Source of the DNA: Leisingera caerulea DSM 24564
GTDB taxonomy: Bacteria > Pseudomonadota > Alphaproteobacteria > Rhodobacterales > Rhodobacteraceae
Direction: 5' to 3'
NCBI RefSeq assembly: GCF_000473325.1
Contig: NZ_AXBI01000020.1
Span: forward strand, 186,001 to 250,000
Length of the DNA: 64,000 bases
The translations under genes and the position numbers were made by a program. The notes under the pieces are model-generated. The model was not told where the DNA came from and did not search any database. It saw only the letters and a program-made list of their open reading frames with translations. Shown here in pieces: positions 15,140 to 23,612 of the stretch; positions within the stretch are counted from its first letter, which is position 1; each line of letters begins with the position of its first letter.

Positions 15140-15760
15140 ATGAACACGCAGACGGATAACGACAGCATCCCGAGACCGGCAAGCGGGGGCGGTGAAGCCG
15201 GGTCAGGCGGCGCCGGTAGTGGTTCAGGCGGGGATCATGGAGGCGCCGGTGGTGGTTCAGGCGGTGGAGGCGCCGGTGGTGGTTCAGGCGGTGGAGGCGG
15301 GGATCATGGGGGCAACGGTGGCGGCAATGGCGGCCAGGCGCCGGATCCAGGACCTGCAATTTCCCAGGCCCAGTGGGTCAGCAATTTGCTGACAGCAGGT
15401 CTGCTGGCAGCTGCGGTCTGGGGCTTGTGGGACACTTCAACCCAGATCGAGGAAACCGGTGATCAGATTGCCGGGTCCACGCTTTACCAGGTGGCCCGCG
15501 ATGGGCGGGAACTGATGAGACAGGTCAGAAAGGGCGACGCCGAGGATGCGGATGTTCTGAGCTACTTCCATGCGACCTACCTTCTGCATGAACGGGACGT
15601 TCTGGACGAAGATGGCTGGATCCCGCTGAGGCGATCCTACTGTTATTACATCAAGGGGTCAGAAACTGCGCGCGCATATCTCGCAAAGTACAAGGACAGG
15701 TATGACCCCGACTTCATCAGCTTTTCATCAGAATATGAAGGAGGTGCGACATGCGCCTGA
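15140..15760 (+). CDS. Gly-rich single-pass membrane protein
   Basis: A 206-aa protein. The first about 70 residues are almost pure Gly/Ser/Ala with tandem repeats built on GGGSGGGGAG. A hydrophobic segment (WVSNLLTAGLLAAAVWGL) follows, then a hydrophilic domain with several Tyr and two Cys. The Gly-rich part is probably disordered. It overlaps the next gene by 10 bp. I know no family for it. Confidence 0.6.
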   Translation: MNTQTDNDSIPRPASGGGEAGSGGAGSGSGGDHGGAGGGSGGGGAGGGSGGGGGDHGGNGGGNGGQAPDPGPAISQAQWVSNLLTAGLLAAAVWGLWDTSTQIEETGDQIAGSTLYQVARDGRELMRQVRKGDAEDADVLSYFHATYLLHERDVLDEDGWIPLRRSYCYYIKGSETARAYLAKYKDRYDPDFISFSSEYEGGATCA

Positions 15761-16329
15761 TCGCAGCCTGCCTCGCAATAGCACTGACCATGAGCCCCGC
15801 AGCCCAAGCAGGGCCGTACTTTAATCCACCTGCTGATAGCTCCGAAGAAACCCGCAATGCGCTGAATTCGATAGAAAGGATCCTGAACCAAGCGCGCAAG
15901 TTTGTGATCGATTTGCTGGATCAATGGGAAAGCGATCCAGGACAGGCCGATGACAACGCAAAACAGGCCGCAGAACTCCTCAGATCGGCGCAAGAAAACC
16001 TTGCGGAGTTCACCTTGCCGGAAGGAGAAGACTTCAACCTGGATTACGAGCCGGATTCAGAGCTGGCCCGCAGTGTCTTGCTGCAGTTCGAAGCCCTTGT
16101 ATCGCAATTCCCCGGCGTCGAACGACCAAGGTCATATTCTGAACTCCTGAACGCGTCCGCGGCTGTCATCGGGGCCTATGCCAGCGCCTTGGAAGAGCTC
16201 TCGCCGGATGACATCCGGGATCCGGGCGCAATCTGGCGTAATGCACGGGAAGTTCTTCGGGCAGATAACCTGGTTACGCTATTCGGCTCCGGCGCCAGCC
16301 TCCTGGCAAACCCGGAATACACGCAATAA
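15751..16329 (+). CDS. Unknown exported protein
   Basis: A 192-aa protein with a standard Sec signal peptide (MRLIAACLAIALTMSPAAQA, cleavage after AQA) and a helical mature part. GAAGGAGG precedes the start. It pairs with the Gly-rich membrane protein upstream, so the two probably work together at or outside the inner membrane. Confidence 0.65.
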   Translation: MRLIAACLAIALTMSPAAQAGPYFNPPADSSEETRNALNSIERILNQARKFVIDLLDQWESDPGQADDNAKQAAELLRSAQENLAEFTLPEGEDFNLDYEPDSELARSVLLQFEALVSQFPGVERPRSYSELLNASAAVIGAYASALEELSPDDIRDPGAIWRNAREVLRADNLVTLFGSGASLLANPEYTQ

Positions 16330-16341
16330 ATCACTGCCGCG

Positions 16342-16363
16342 GGCCGTCCGCCACTGGGCGGCC
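16342..16363 (+). terminator. GC-rich hairpin after the exported-protein gene
   Basis: CCGCC (16348-16352) pairs with GGCGG (16357-16361) and can be extended by outer GGCC pairs. It has no T-run, so termination is uncertain. Confidence 0.3.
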
Positions 16364-16454
16364 TGCACGGCATTCCAGGTTCACGCAGCAATCAAAATGC
16401 GAATTTTCAATTCCCTTGTTGCAAACCGAATTGCGACCCCGTAGGCTGCGCGCC

Positions 16455-16523
16455 ATGATGAAGATGAACGCACACACAACAGCGACCACCACCACGCCAT
16501 TCAGGCGGGTTCTCTGGTCGTGA
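16455..16523 (+). CDS. thrS leader peptide with six Thr codons
   Basis: A 22-codon ORF beginning MMKMNAHTTATTTTP. Six of the seven codons at positions 8-14 are Thr (ACA ACA GCG ACC ACC ACC ACG). It ends in TGA at 16521, shortly before a terminator and 105 nt before thrS. ATGs at 16455, 16458 and 16464 are in frame. This is the pattern of a threonine-sensing attenuator leader. Confidence 0.75.
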   Translation: MMKMNAHTTATTTTPFRRVLWS

Positions 16524-16545
16524 GCTGAACGCATCTCCCTCACCC

Positions 16546-16580
16546 AAACCCCGCCGGGCAGCCGCGCGGGGTTTTGTTTT
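16546..16580 (+). terminator. thrS attenuator (intrinsic terminator)
   Basis: AACCCCGC (16547-16554) pairs with GCGGGGTT (16566-16573) around an inner CGG-GCAG-CCG hairpin, and TTTTGTTTT follows. The leader segment GGCGGGTT (16504-16511) can pair with the same AACCCCGCC arm, providing an antiterminator. Confidence 0.8.
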
Positions 16581-16628
16581 GCCATGCGGCCGTCCGGCTT
16601 CCCAATTCCCGGAACAAGGACACCGAAA

Positions 16629-17822
16629 ATGGAACTCGAAGATCACCGCATGCTCGCCAAGCGCTTGGACCTCTATCACATTGAGGAGAACGCGCCGGGC
16701 ATGGTCTACTGGCATCCGGCCGGCTGGCGGATCTACCGCGCCCTTGAAGATTTCATCCGCGCAAAGATGCAGGCCGCGGGCTATGAGGAGGTGCGCAGCC
16801 CCGCCCTTCTACCCCGCGAGCTCTGGGAGCAATCCGGACATTGGGAGAAGTTCGGCGAGAACATGTTCTCTCTGCCGCGCCCGGAGGGCCGGGACCTCGC
16901 ATTGAAGCCGATGAGCTGCCCGGGCCACCTGCAGATCTTCAATTCCAAGCGCCGCTCCTGGCGGGATCTCCCCGCACGCTATGCGGAATTCGGGATTTGC
17001 CACCGCGATGAGCCCTCCGGCTCGATGCACGGGCTTATGCGCTCGCGCGGCTTCGAGCAGGACGACGCCCATGTGATCTGCCGGCCCGAACAGGTGGAGG
17101 CGGAAGTGGCCCGTTTCGTGCGCCTCCTGAAGGAGGTCTATGAGGTGCTCGGCTTCCCGGAATTCGACGTCGCACTCAGTCTCAGGCCGGAACAGCGGGC
17201 TGGCAGCGAGGCGGACTGGGATGCATCCGAAGCCCAGCTGCTCTCAGCCGCACGCGCCGCGGGGCTGGAGCCCGGCATCCTGCCGGGAGAAGGCGCCTTT
17301 TATGGGCCCAAGCTGGAATTCGCACTGCGCGACCTGCAGGGCCGATCCTGGCAATGCGGCACCATCCAGCTCGACATGGTCCTGCCAGGCCGCCTGGAGG
17401 CGCGCTACGTCGGCGAGGACAGCGCTCTGCATGTTCCGGTTATGCTGCACCACGCGGTCCTGGGCAGCATGGGCCGCTTCATCGGCATCATGCTGGAACA
17501 CCACCGCGGCCGCCTGCCCTTCTGGCTGGCACCGGAACAGGTTGCGATCCTTCCGATCTCGGACGCACAGGCTGAAGCGGCCGAGGCGGCCCATGCCGCA
17601 ATGCGCGGCGCCGGGCTGCGGCCGGTCATGCTGAACGGGGGCGAAAGCCTGCAGCGGCGCCTGGTCGAGGCGCATGAGCGGCTGATCCCGGTGCATGCCG
17701 TCATCGGAAAGCGGGAGGCTGAAGCGGGACAGGTCATGCTGCAGGATTCCAGCGGCAAGCGGGCAATGCCGCTTGCAGACGCGCTGTCCAAGCTGCGGGA
17801 GGGCCTTTATTATCTGGCATGA
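16629..17822 (+). CDS. thrS: Threonyl-tRNA synthetase, catalytic-core form
   Basis: A 397-aa class II synthetase that charges tRNA-Thr. It starts directly at the catalytic core: the N-terminal TGS and editing domains of the usual roughly 640-aa bacterial enzyme are absent. The active-site zinc ligands are visible in KPMSCPGH (Cys), GSMHGLMRSRGF (His) and PVMLHHAVLGS (His). Motif 2 is ICHRDEPSGS, and the anticodon-binding domain follows (about 295-397). AAGGA precedes ATG 16629. Without an editing domain it may mischarge Ser unless edited in trans. Expression is probably attenuator-controlled. Confidence 0.93.
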   Translation: MELEDHRMLAKRLDLYHIEENAPGMVYWHPAGWRIYRALEDFIRAKMQAAGYEEVRSPALLPRELWEQSGHWEKFGENMFSLPRPEGRDLALKPMSCPGHLQIFNSKRRSWRDLPARYAEFGICHRDEPSGSMHGLMRSRGFEQDDAHVICRPEQVEAEVARFVRLLKEVYEVLGFPEFDVALSLRPEQRAGSEADWDASEAQLLSAARAAGLEPGILPGEGAFYGPKLEFALRDLQGRSWQCGTIQLDMVLPGRLEARYVGEDSALHVPVMLHHAVLGSMGRFIGIMLEHHRGRLPFWLAPEQVAILPISDAQAEAAEAAHAAMRGAGLRPVMLNGGESLQRRLVEAHERLIPVHAVIGKREAEAGQVMLQDSSGKRAMPLADALSKLREGLYYLA

Positions 17823-17826
17823 TTTC

Positions 17827-19257
17827 CTATAGATACATAGGAAAGGCGACACTATCACATACGTGTTCCGGCGCCGGAGGCTCACAATTGAGCTTGCGCA
17901 TGCTGCTCATCATGTGAGGGTCGGACCCCAGATCGAGTTTGTGGTCCGCCAGCACAAACCACAGGTCTTCGCTTTTCCGGCCGACTGCCCGGTCAAGCGC
18001 TTCAAGTCCCTGCTGATGGCGGGTCGTTGATGCCAGGTTTGGCACGTGAAGGTGATAACGGCCCGCTTCCAGAGGAACGGCCTCGGCCGCTCGCGACATG
18101 ATCTCCAGATCGGCGGCAGCTTTTGCCTCATCCCCTTTGGCATGTTGCAGAAGGAGATCAAAGAGCGCAGCCTTCGGTACGCCGAAAATGTAGCTTCGCT
18201 CCATTCCCATACCGGCATATCCAAGCAGATCCGGATGCTCGGACTGCAGGCGTTCGATGGTATCCCAGTCGTAATCATCCTCGATGTCCGCCTTTTGAAG
18301 AAAGGCGGACATCGATGCCTCCTCTTCAGGGCTTATTCCGCGGCCGCGCAGAGCCTCCAGGATGCTGCCGGCCTCAGATGTCTGATCATGATCGACCGCA
18401 GCGCTGAGCACCCCGTCCCTCAGCAGCATGGTCACGCGGGTGTCCCCCGCGGGGACGTGGAAGATTCCAGCGCCATGCAGGTAGTAGCTGTTGCGCGCCA
18501 TCAGCTGATGCAAGTCATTGATGTAGAGCGGATCGTGCTCTTCAAGGTCCGAGAAGAACTTGCCTGCCGCGCCGCCCGGGTGTTCGATCTGGTTGAAGAA
18601 CAGGAAGTCACCGCCAGGGTGATCGATCTCGTAGTGGAAGACGGCCGCATTGGTGCCAGTCTTCGCCGATGCCGTTTCGGGAAAGGAGAAATGGTCCGGC
18701 TTCAGTCCGATCCGGATGAAGGCAACCTCGCCCGTATCGCCTTGGCGGTCCGAAATATCGAGCAGTGGAGCCACCGGATCTTGCAGCAGCCCGGTGACGA
18801 TATGCACCACATCCTCCGCGCTGGTTTCAGCCTCATGCAGCGGGATGGCCTCCTGGCTGATCCGCGCGCGGCCGAACAGCAGGTATTTTGCGGACCAGTC
18901 TGAATTCCTGTTTCCCGGCTGCAGCATCTTCTCGAGATAGGGTACGAGGTACGCGCGGACATCCTCATCGGGGCTGTCTTTCGCTTTGCGCAAGCTTTTC
19001 TCCAGCTTGGCTCGGCCGTCGCACTCATTGCGGGCGGCACGCACCCCCTCTCCGGCTGCCAAGGCGTGCAGGAACCCAAGCCTGAGCGAGGGCGGAAGGT
19101 CCGGGTTCTGCTCTGGCAGGCGCATACCCTGATCCATCCGCAGCTGCATCATCAGGGTGCAAAAGTCGTCATCATCCGCAAGCGCCACGATCGGCGCAAT
19201 CTCTGCTGGCTTCCAGGCCAGGATCTGATGGGCACGTTCGGCAAGTGTTTGCAGCAT
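17827..19257 (-). CDS. Unknown large protein
   Basis: A 476-aa soluble protein, convergent with thrS. The N-terminal part is helical; the middle (FHYEIDHPGGDFLFFNQIEH, then MARNSYYLHGAGIFHVPAGD) looks beta-rich. No domain was recognised. The start at 19257 is ATG. Confidence 0.6.
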   Translation of the reverse strand: MLQTLAERAHQILAWKPAEIAPIVALADDDDFCTLMMQLRMDQGMRLPEQNPDLPPSLRLGFLHALAAGEGVRAARNECDGRAKLEKSLRKAKDSPDEDVRAYLVPYLEKMLQPGNRNSDWSAKYLLFGRARISQEAIPLHEAETSAEDVVHIVTGLLQDPVAPLLDISDRQGDTGEVAFIRIGLKPDHFSFPETASAKTGTNAAVFHYEIDHPGGDFLFFNQIEHPGGAAGKFFSDLEEHDPLYINDLHQLMARNSYYLHGAGIFHVPAGDTRVTMLLRDGVLSAAVDHDQTSEAGSILEALRGRGISPEEEASMSAFLQKADIEDDYDWDTIERLQSEHPDLLGYAGMGMERSYIFGVPKAALFDLLLQHAKGDEAKAAADLEIMSRAAEAVPLEAGRYHLHVPNLASTTRHQQGLEALDRAVGRKSEDLWFVLADHKLDLGSDPHMMSSMRKLNCEPPAPEHVCDSVAFPMYL

Positions 19258-19398
19258 GGGTCTCTCCTACTTGCGCCGATCCTAAGGAGGATATGCGAAA
19301 ACAGGAACCTTCAAGCCAAATCGCATATGCGTTCTTTCGGCCTCAGCATTCCTGAATCGCTTGACTTAGTTTACGAGACGCCAATACTGTACCCTGAA

Positions 19399-20226
19399 AT
19401 GAAACAGAATTCACCCAGCGCAAACCAAGTGGCTGCCGCGCTCCCCTTGGGCGCAATTGTTGATAGCGGTTGGCTCGGCAGCCGCGGATTGAGCAGGAAG
19501 CAGCAATCGAACCTGGAGCAGGCGAACATGCTTCGCCGGCTGGCGCCCGGCATCTATCAGCGGCCGATTATGGACTTTCTGCAGGACGAAACTGACCCTT
19601 ACACGCTGCTCCTGTCTCTTCAGAATCTTCATGGCGCCGCGGCGCATATCGGCGGCAGCGGAGCCTTGAGCATTCAGGGCCTGAGCCACTACTTGCCACT
19701 TGGCGGCAAGATGCCCATCACGGTTTATATCGACCAGCCATCCCCCTGGATGAAGCGGGTGCCGGTAGCGCCCCCGATCAAGTGGCAAAAGCCATCGCTC
19801 ATCAATGGCGATCTGGGCATTGTCGATCTTGACCCGCTGCAGTACCGGCTCTTCACCCCAAATCCCGCCTGGAGGCTTAAAACCTCCGGTCCGGAACGCG
19901 CAATCATGGAACTGATCGAAGATCTGCCGAATGGCACCAGCTTTCACCTGGTCGACACCACCTTCCAGTCCCTGTCTAACCTGCGCCCCAGGCTGGTCAG
20001 CAGCCTGCTGAAGAGCTGCAAGAGCGTCAAAGCCAAGCGGCTCTTCATGATCTTTGCCGAGCGCCACCAGCACTCTTGGCTAAAGCATATCAAGCTGGAC
20101 GAGGTCGACTTCGGGTCCGGGAAGCGATCGCTGGTCGCCGGCGGGCGGCTGGAACCCAAGTACCAGCTGACGCTGCCCGAGGAATACGTCCGGAACGAGG
20201 AAGACTATGATGGACCCGAGATATAA
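19399..20226 (+). CDS. abiEi: AbiEi-type antitoxin (type IV toxin-antitoxin)
   Basis: A 275-aa protein matching AbiEi antitoxins. An N-terminal winged-helix part includes ALPLGAIVDSGWLGSRGLSR and RRLAPGIYQRP, followed by YTLLLSLQNLHGAAAHIGGS and ALSIQGLSHYLPLGG. AbiEi represses the operon and counters the AbiEii nucleotidyltransferase. The gene overlaps abiEii by 20 bp. I chose the ATG at 19399 because family similarity begins there; an in-frame ATG exists at 19327. A TGCGAAAA motif lies about 100 bp upstream. Confidence 0.75.
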   Translation: MKQNSPSANQVAAALPLGAIVDSGWLGSRGLSRKQQSNLEQANMLRRLAPGIYQRPIMDFLQDETDPYTLLLSLQNLHGAAAHIGGSGALSIQGLSHYLPLGGKMPITVYIDQPSPWMKRVPVAPPIKWQKPSLINGDLGIVDLDPLQYRLFTPNPAWRLKTSGPERAIMELIEDLPNGTSFHLVDTTFQSLSNLRPRLVSSLLKSCKSVKAKRLFMIFAERHQHSWLKHIKLDEVDFGSGKRSLVAGGRLEPKYQLTLPEEYVRNEEDYDGPEI

Positions 20227-21044
20227 AGCACAAGTGCAGCTGCTTGTTAACGTCCTGCCAGCAGTGGCAAGCGTTGACGTCTTTGCGCTGAAAGGCGGCA
20301 CCGCTATCAACCTTTTTCATTTTGACCTCCCACGCCTCTCTGTTGACATCGACCTCACCTATTTGCCGGTGCAGAACAGAAATGAGAGCCTGAGAGGAAT
20401 CTCAGATGGGCTAGGCAAGATCATAGAGGAGGTCGAGACCCTGAGGCAGCCGGGCTTGTCGGTTTCACGCATCCTGGGGGGGCGATGCGGAGAACACAAG
20501 GCTTTTGATTTCGGCCGGCTCTTCAACAGTTAAGATCGAAACCTCGCCGGTCATGCGCGGCACAATTCATGAACCGGAAGCGAAAGTCGTAACAGACACC
20601 GTGGAGAGAGAATTTGGATTTGCAGAAATCCAGGTCGTGGACAAGCGTGATCTGTTTGCTGGCAAAATGGTCGCCGCCTGTGACCGCCAGCATCCGAGGG
20701 ACCTTTTCGACATGGGAAAACTCATGCAGGAGGAGGCTATCAGCGATGAGCTCATGAATACCTTCCTGGCCTATGCCTGCCTTTCCGGCCGCCCCCTTCA
20801 TGAGATCCTGTTCCCAAACAAGATCGACCTGGTGGAGGCTTATGAGAAAGAATTCAACGGTATGACGTCCGATCCCGTGGAGCTGGATGAGCTGATCTCC
20901 GCCCGCGACGACTTGTTTCAAGTGATCCAGTCGAAGATTGATGAAAAACGCCTGGGGGCGCTGAAGAGCGTCCTGCGCCTTGAACCTGACCTGGGGGCGA
21001 TTGGGATGGAGCGGGTGATCGAGCTCCCGGCTTTCAAGTGGTAA
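20207..21044 (+). pseudogene. abiEii: AbiEii-type nucleotidyltransferase toxin, frameshifted at a G7 run
   Basis: The first frame (20207-20533) starts MMDPRYKAQVQLL and contains ALKGGTAINLFHFDLPRLSV and then DIDLTYLP, the GG...D-x-D core of AbiEii/DUF1814 toxins. It then runs out of family similarity. The second frame (to 21044) resumes with LLISAGSSTVKIETSPVMRG and DKRDLFAGKMVAACDRQHPR followed by DLFDM, the family's C-terminal half. Removing one G from the run at 20476-20482 joins the two as ILGGDAENTRLLIS. So one full-length toxin gene is interrupted by one base, through mutation, phase variation or assembly error. Confidence 0.75.
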
Positions 21045-21161
21045 ATGATTAACCTCACAAAGCTTCAGAAGACCTCTGAAGAAAAGTTCGCGTACCAGGA
21101 GCAGGCCCTTATTGAGGCCGTCGATCAGTTCCAAAGCATGAACTTCGCGAAACCCAAATAG
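21045..21161 (+). CDS. Small ORF after abiEii
   Basis: A 38-codon ORF (MINLTKLQKTSEEKFAYQEQ...) whose ATG overlaps the abiEii stop (TAAATG) and ends in TAG. Coupling and a following hairpin support it, but it has no known relatives. Confidence 0.4.
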   Translation: MINLTKLQKTSEEKFAYQEQALIEAVDQFQSMNFAKPK

Positions 21162-21163
21162 AG

Positions 21164-21208
21164 CAGGCCACCCAAAGCCCTTGCCTGCCGGCAGCTTCGG
21201 GTGGCCTG
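21164..21208. terminator. Inverted repeat between convergent genes
   Basis: CAGGCCACCC (21164-21173) and GGGTGGCCTG (21199-21208) form a perfect 10-bp stem with an inner GCCGGC palindrome. It lies between rightward abiE and a leftward gene, so it probably ends both transcripts. Confidence 0.55.
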
Positions 21209-21218
21209 ATGAGTGCCA

Positions 21219-22676
21219 CTACCTGGTGCAGGCGGCCTTGAAGATGACCACCCCTGTAAACGGGCTGTTCCCGGCTTTTGAGACCTTCATTGAGAAGACC
21301 TCCCCCTCTCCCGCAATCGGGAAGACCGCCTGCTGCTGCAAGTAGCTTGTATAGTTGTCCCCGTGAGTGCTGATCCTTCCTGGAGACATTTCTTTCGCGG
21401 TCCCATTCAGAGACCAGAAGTTCAGGTAGCCCTCCTTGTTGAATGGCATGCGGTGGTGGTGCCGGTAACCAAAATCGCCCGTGTAGTCCAAGCCATCCAC
21501 GTAAACATAGTCGAATGCGCTTCCATCGGCGGCATTTCGAACGGTCTTGTTGTAATCCCGCCTGAACTTTCCGCCAGAGAAGCTGTACCGCGCAAACTGA
21601 ACGCGCTCCTGAGACATCCCTGTGAAGGCACTTGTGGTGAACAGAAGCGCTTTGCCGTTCCCAGAAAGACCAATTTCGCCGGCCAGCCATTCATACCCCT
21701 GACCGTTGTGTCCCGCGTTGGGGGCAGCCTGATAGGCCCAGATTGTCTGTATCAGATTCCACGAGCCGGATGATTTCCTGTAGACAGCAACCGCCCTCTG
21801 CCCGGTCACATTGGTATCAATGATCCGGACCGTGACAACATTCCCCTGCTCGTTTACGGACATCCCCCCTGCCCGCATGTCATATATCCCCACATCACTT
21901 TCGGCCTGAGGGCTGACGTCTTTGCCATCAATGTACTTCTCCAGCGACCAGTTCCCATTGGCCGGGGTCGACATGATGTAGTAGCCCTTGCTGTGACCGC
22001 CGGACCCAAACACACCAGTTGACCCATCCGCGCTGACAACCAAATGCCCCCAGACCTTGCCATTCTCTTTTGGCAGGAAGGAGGCTTGCCCACCGCCTGT
22101 TCGCTTCCAACCGGAGCCGCCATAGCGATAAGTGTCATGCCCGGAATCCAGCCCCAGGACTCTCAACTCCCGGCTGTCCCCAGTAAATGCCATGCTGCTC
22201 ACGCCACCCCTGTTCCCTGCGGGCAAGCTGAAAGACTTTTCCACCGCGAAATTTCCGCTGCTGTTCCGCTTGAGAAAACGCAAGGTGTTACTGCCGCCCT
22301 CATGGACCGCCGCGATATACTCACCGCTCGGCGAGATTGCGTGATAGGTGTAGCCGACGAGCATTTGCGCCTCAACGTAGTTGCGATCATCCGGCGCGCA
22401 GCTGCATTCCTCAATCACGAGGTTTGCATGCTCATTTCGAAGGAAAGAGTTTTGGCCAACGGCCCATTCCGTGCTGGACCGTACCGGGATCATCACGGTG
22501 CTTTGCCCCTGGTTCTTGACGATCTTGCAGAAACCATGCCGGTCGATCCGCTCAGACTGCTGACGCGCGATGGACACCGTACCGTCCTGACTTGCCGCGG
22601 CGGCAGCGCCTGCGGAAAGCGCAAATATCAGCGCCCCCGAATCATTGAAAACAACCTCATCTCCACCTCCAAACAT
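21219..22676 (-). CDS. Predicted exported beta-propeller-like protein, probable frameshift in the signal peptide
   Basis: About 485 aa, rich in Gly, Ser and aromatic residues. Repeated short strands (HAISPSGEYIAAVHEGGSNT; LVVSADGSTGVFGSGGHSKG; EIGLSGNGKALLFTTSAF) are typical of WD40/propeller or adhesin-like folds. The open frame starts poorly. A perfect GGAGG site instead serves ATG 22660, which reads MRLFSMIRG and then hits a stop unless one base is added to the G5 run at 22634-22638. The addition would give MRLFSMIRGALIFALSAGAA, a good Sec signal peptide. The exact N-terminus is therefore uncertain. Confidence 0.55.
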   Translation of the reverse strand: MFGGGDEVVFNDSGALIFALSAGAAAAASQDGTVSIARQQSERIDRHGFCKIVKNQGQSTVMIPVRSSTEWAVGQNSFLRNEHANLVIEECSCAPDDRNYVEAQMLVGYTYHAISPSGEYIAAVHEGGSNTLRFLKRNSSGNFAVEKSFSLPAGNRGGVSSMAFTGDSRELRVLGLDSGHDTYRYGGSGWKRTGGGQASFLPKENGKVWGHLVVSADGSTGVFGSGGHSKGYYIMSTPANGNWSLEKYIDGKDVSPQAESDVGIYDMRAGGMSVNEQGNVVTVRIIDTNVTGQRAVAVYRKSSGSWNLIQTIWAYQAAPNAGHNGQGYEWLAGEIGLSGNGKALLFTTSAFTGMSQERVQFARYSFSGGKFRRDYNKTVRNAADGSAFDYVYVDGLDYTGDFGYRHHHRMPFNKEGYLNFWSLNGTAKEMSPGRISTHGDNYTSYLQQQAVFPIAGEGEVFSMKVSKAGNSPFTGVVIFKAACTR

Positions 22677-22862
22677 GAGAAATCCGCATTTTCTACAACT
22701 CATAGTAGCGCAGTTTGCGAAAATCTAAACATCGTGGCGATTTTAAGCACCACTTCCTTAGCGTCAACCTGTGCTCATCATGCTGAATTCCGATGCCTGG
22801 CAGGATGTGAATTTCCCTTTTGAAATATGCGAATTTCTATTATCCTGATGTCAAATTAACTC

Positions 22863-23576
22863 ATGAGAATGTGTGGAATGCCTGACTGGATCGTGCCCGA
22901 AGCCATCGAAATCCCGTGGAAGACTTTTGCTGGAGGCGAGCGCCTCTGGGAGGTGGCCATGGGGGATGACTGGAAATTTTCCTATTTCGTCCTGAAGCAC
23001 CCCCACACCGGGAAGTGGGTGAGCAACCTCAACGAAGGGGTGGACCATGACGCACCTGCCGGTGCGGTCTTGGAGGTGGGGCAGCATTTCACGCGCTGCA
23101 TCAACCGCTGCCTCGCCTCGCGCCCCTTGGAGGAGTTCCTGGACGATCTGAAGCCCGATCTTGTCAGGGTCATGGGCAGCGAGCGGACGGCCGCGGCAAC
23201 TGAGGCTCTGGCGGCCGAGGCGGCCGGCGCGGCCAGTTTCCGGGTTCGGGAGTTGCCCTGGCTCATGACGCGCGCCGGCAACATGATCACACGCGGCGGC
23301 GATGAGTTCCCTTGGCCATTTACCTACTTGGCCGTTCGGAAGGCCGATCACTGGAAGCTCGACGATGGCGAGCCGCGGGCAACGCGCTCAGAGGCGCAGC
23401 TGGACGCGCAGCGCCATTTCGAAGCGCGGATCTCCCGGCTCACCACCGGCCCGCTGGAGCACGAAATGCGCGGCCAGCTGATCGAAGCGGCCAAGGAGGG
23501 GCCTGATGCATTTGTGAGCCTGTTCTCAACCGTCTACCGGCTGAACTGCAGCACGCCGGAACCCCAGCCAATGTAA
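22863..23576 (+). CDS. Unknown protein
   Basis: A 237-aa protein with an aromatic N-terminal half (WKFSYFVLKHPHTGKWVSNL) and Ala-rich helices later. No family was recognised. ATGs at 22863, 22869 and 22878 are possible starts; none has a strong ribosome site. TGCGAA motifs lie at 22716 and about 30 bp upstream. Confidence 0.55.
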   Translation: MRMCGMPDWIVPEAIEIPWKTFAGGERLWEVAMGDDWKFSYFVLKHPHTGKWVSNLNEGVDHDAPAGAVLEVGQHFTRCINRCLASRPLEEFLDDLKPDLVRVMGSERTAAATEALAAEAAGAASFRVRELPWLMTRAGNMITRGGDEFPWPFTYLAVRKADHWKLDDGEPRATRSEAQLDAQRHFEARISRLTTGPLEHEMRGQLIEAAKEGPDAFVSLFSTVYRLNCSTPEPQPM

Positions 23577-23612
23577 AAACGAAGGCCCGGCGGAATTGCC
23601 GCCAGGCCGCCT

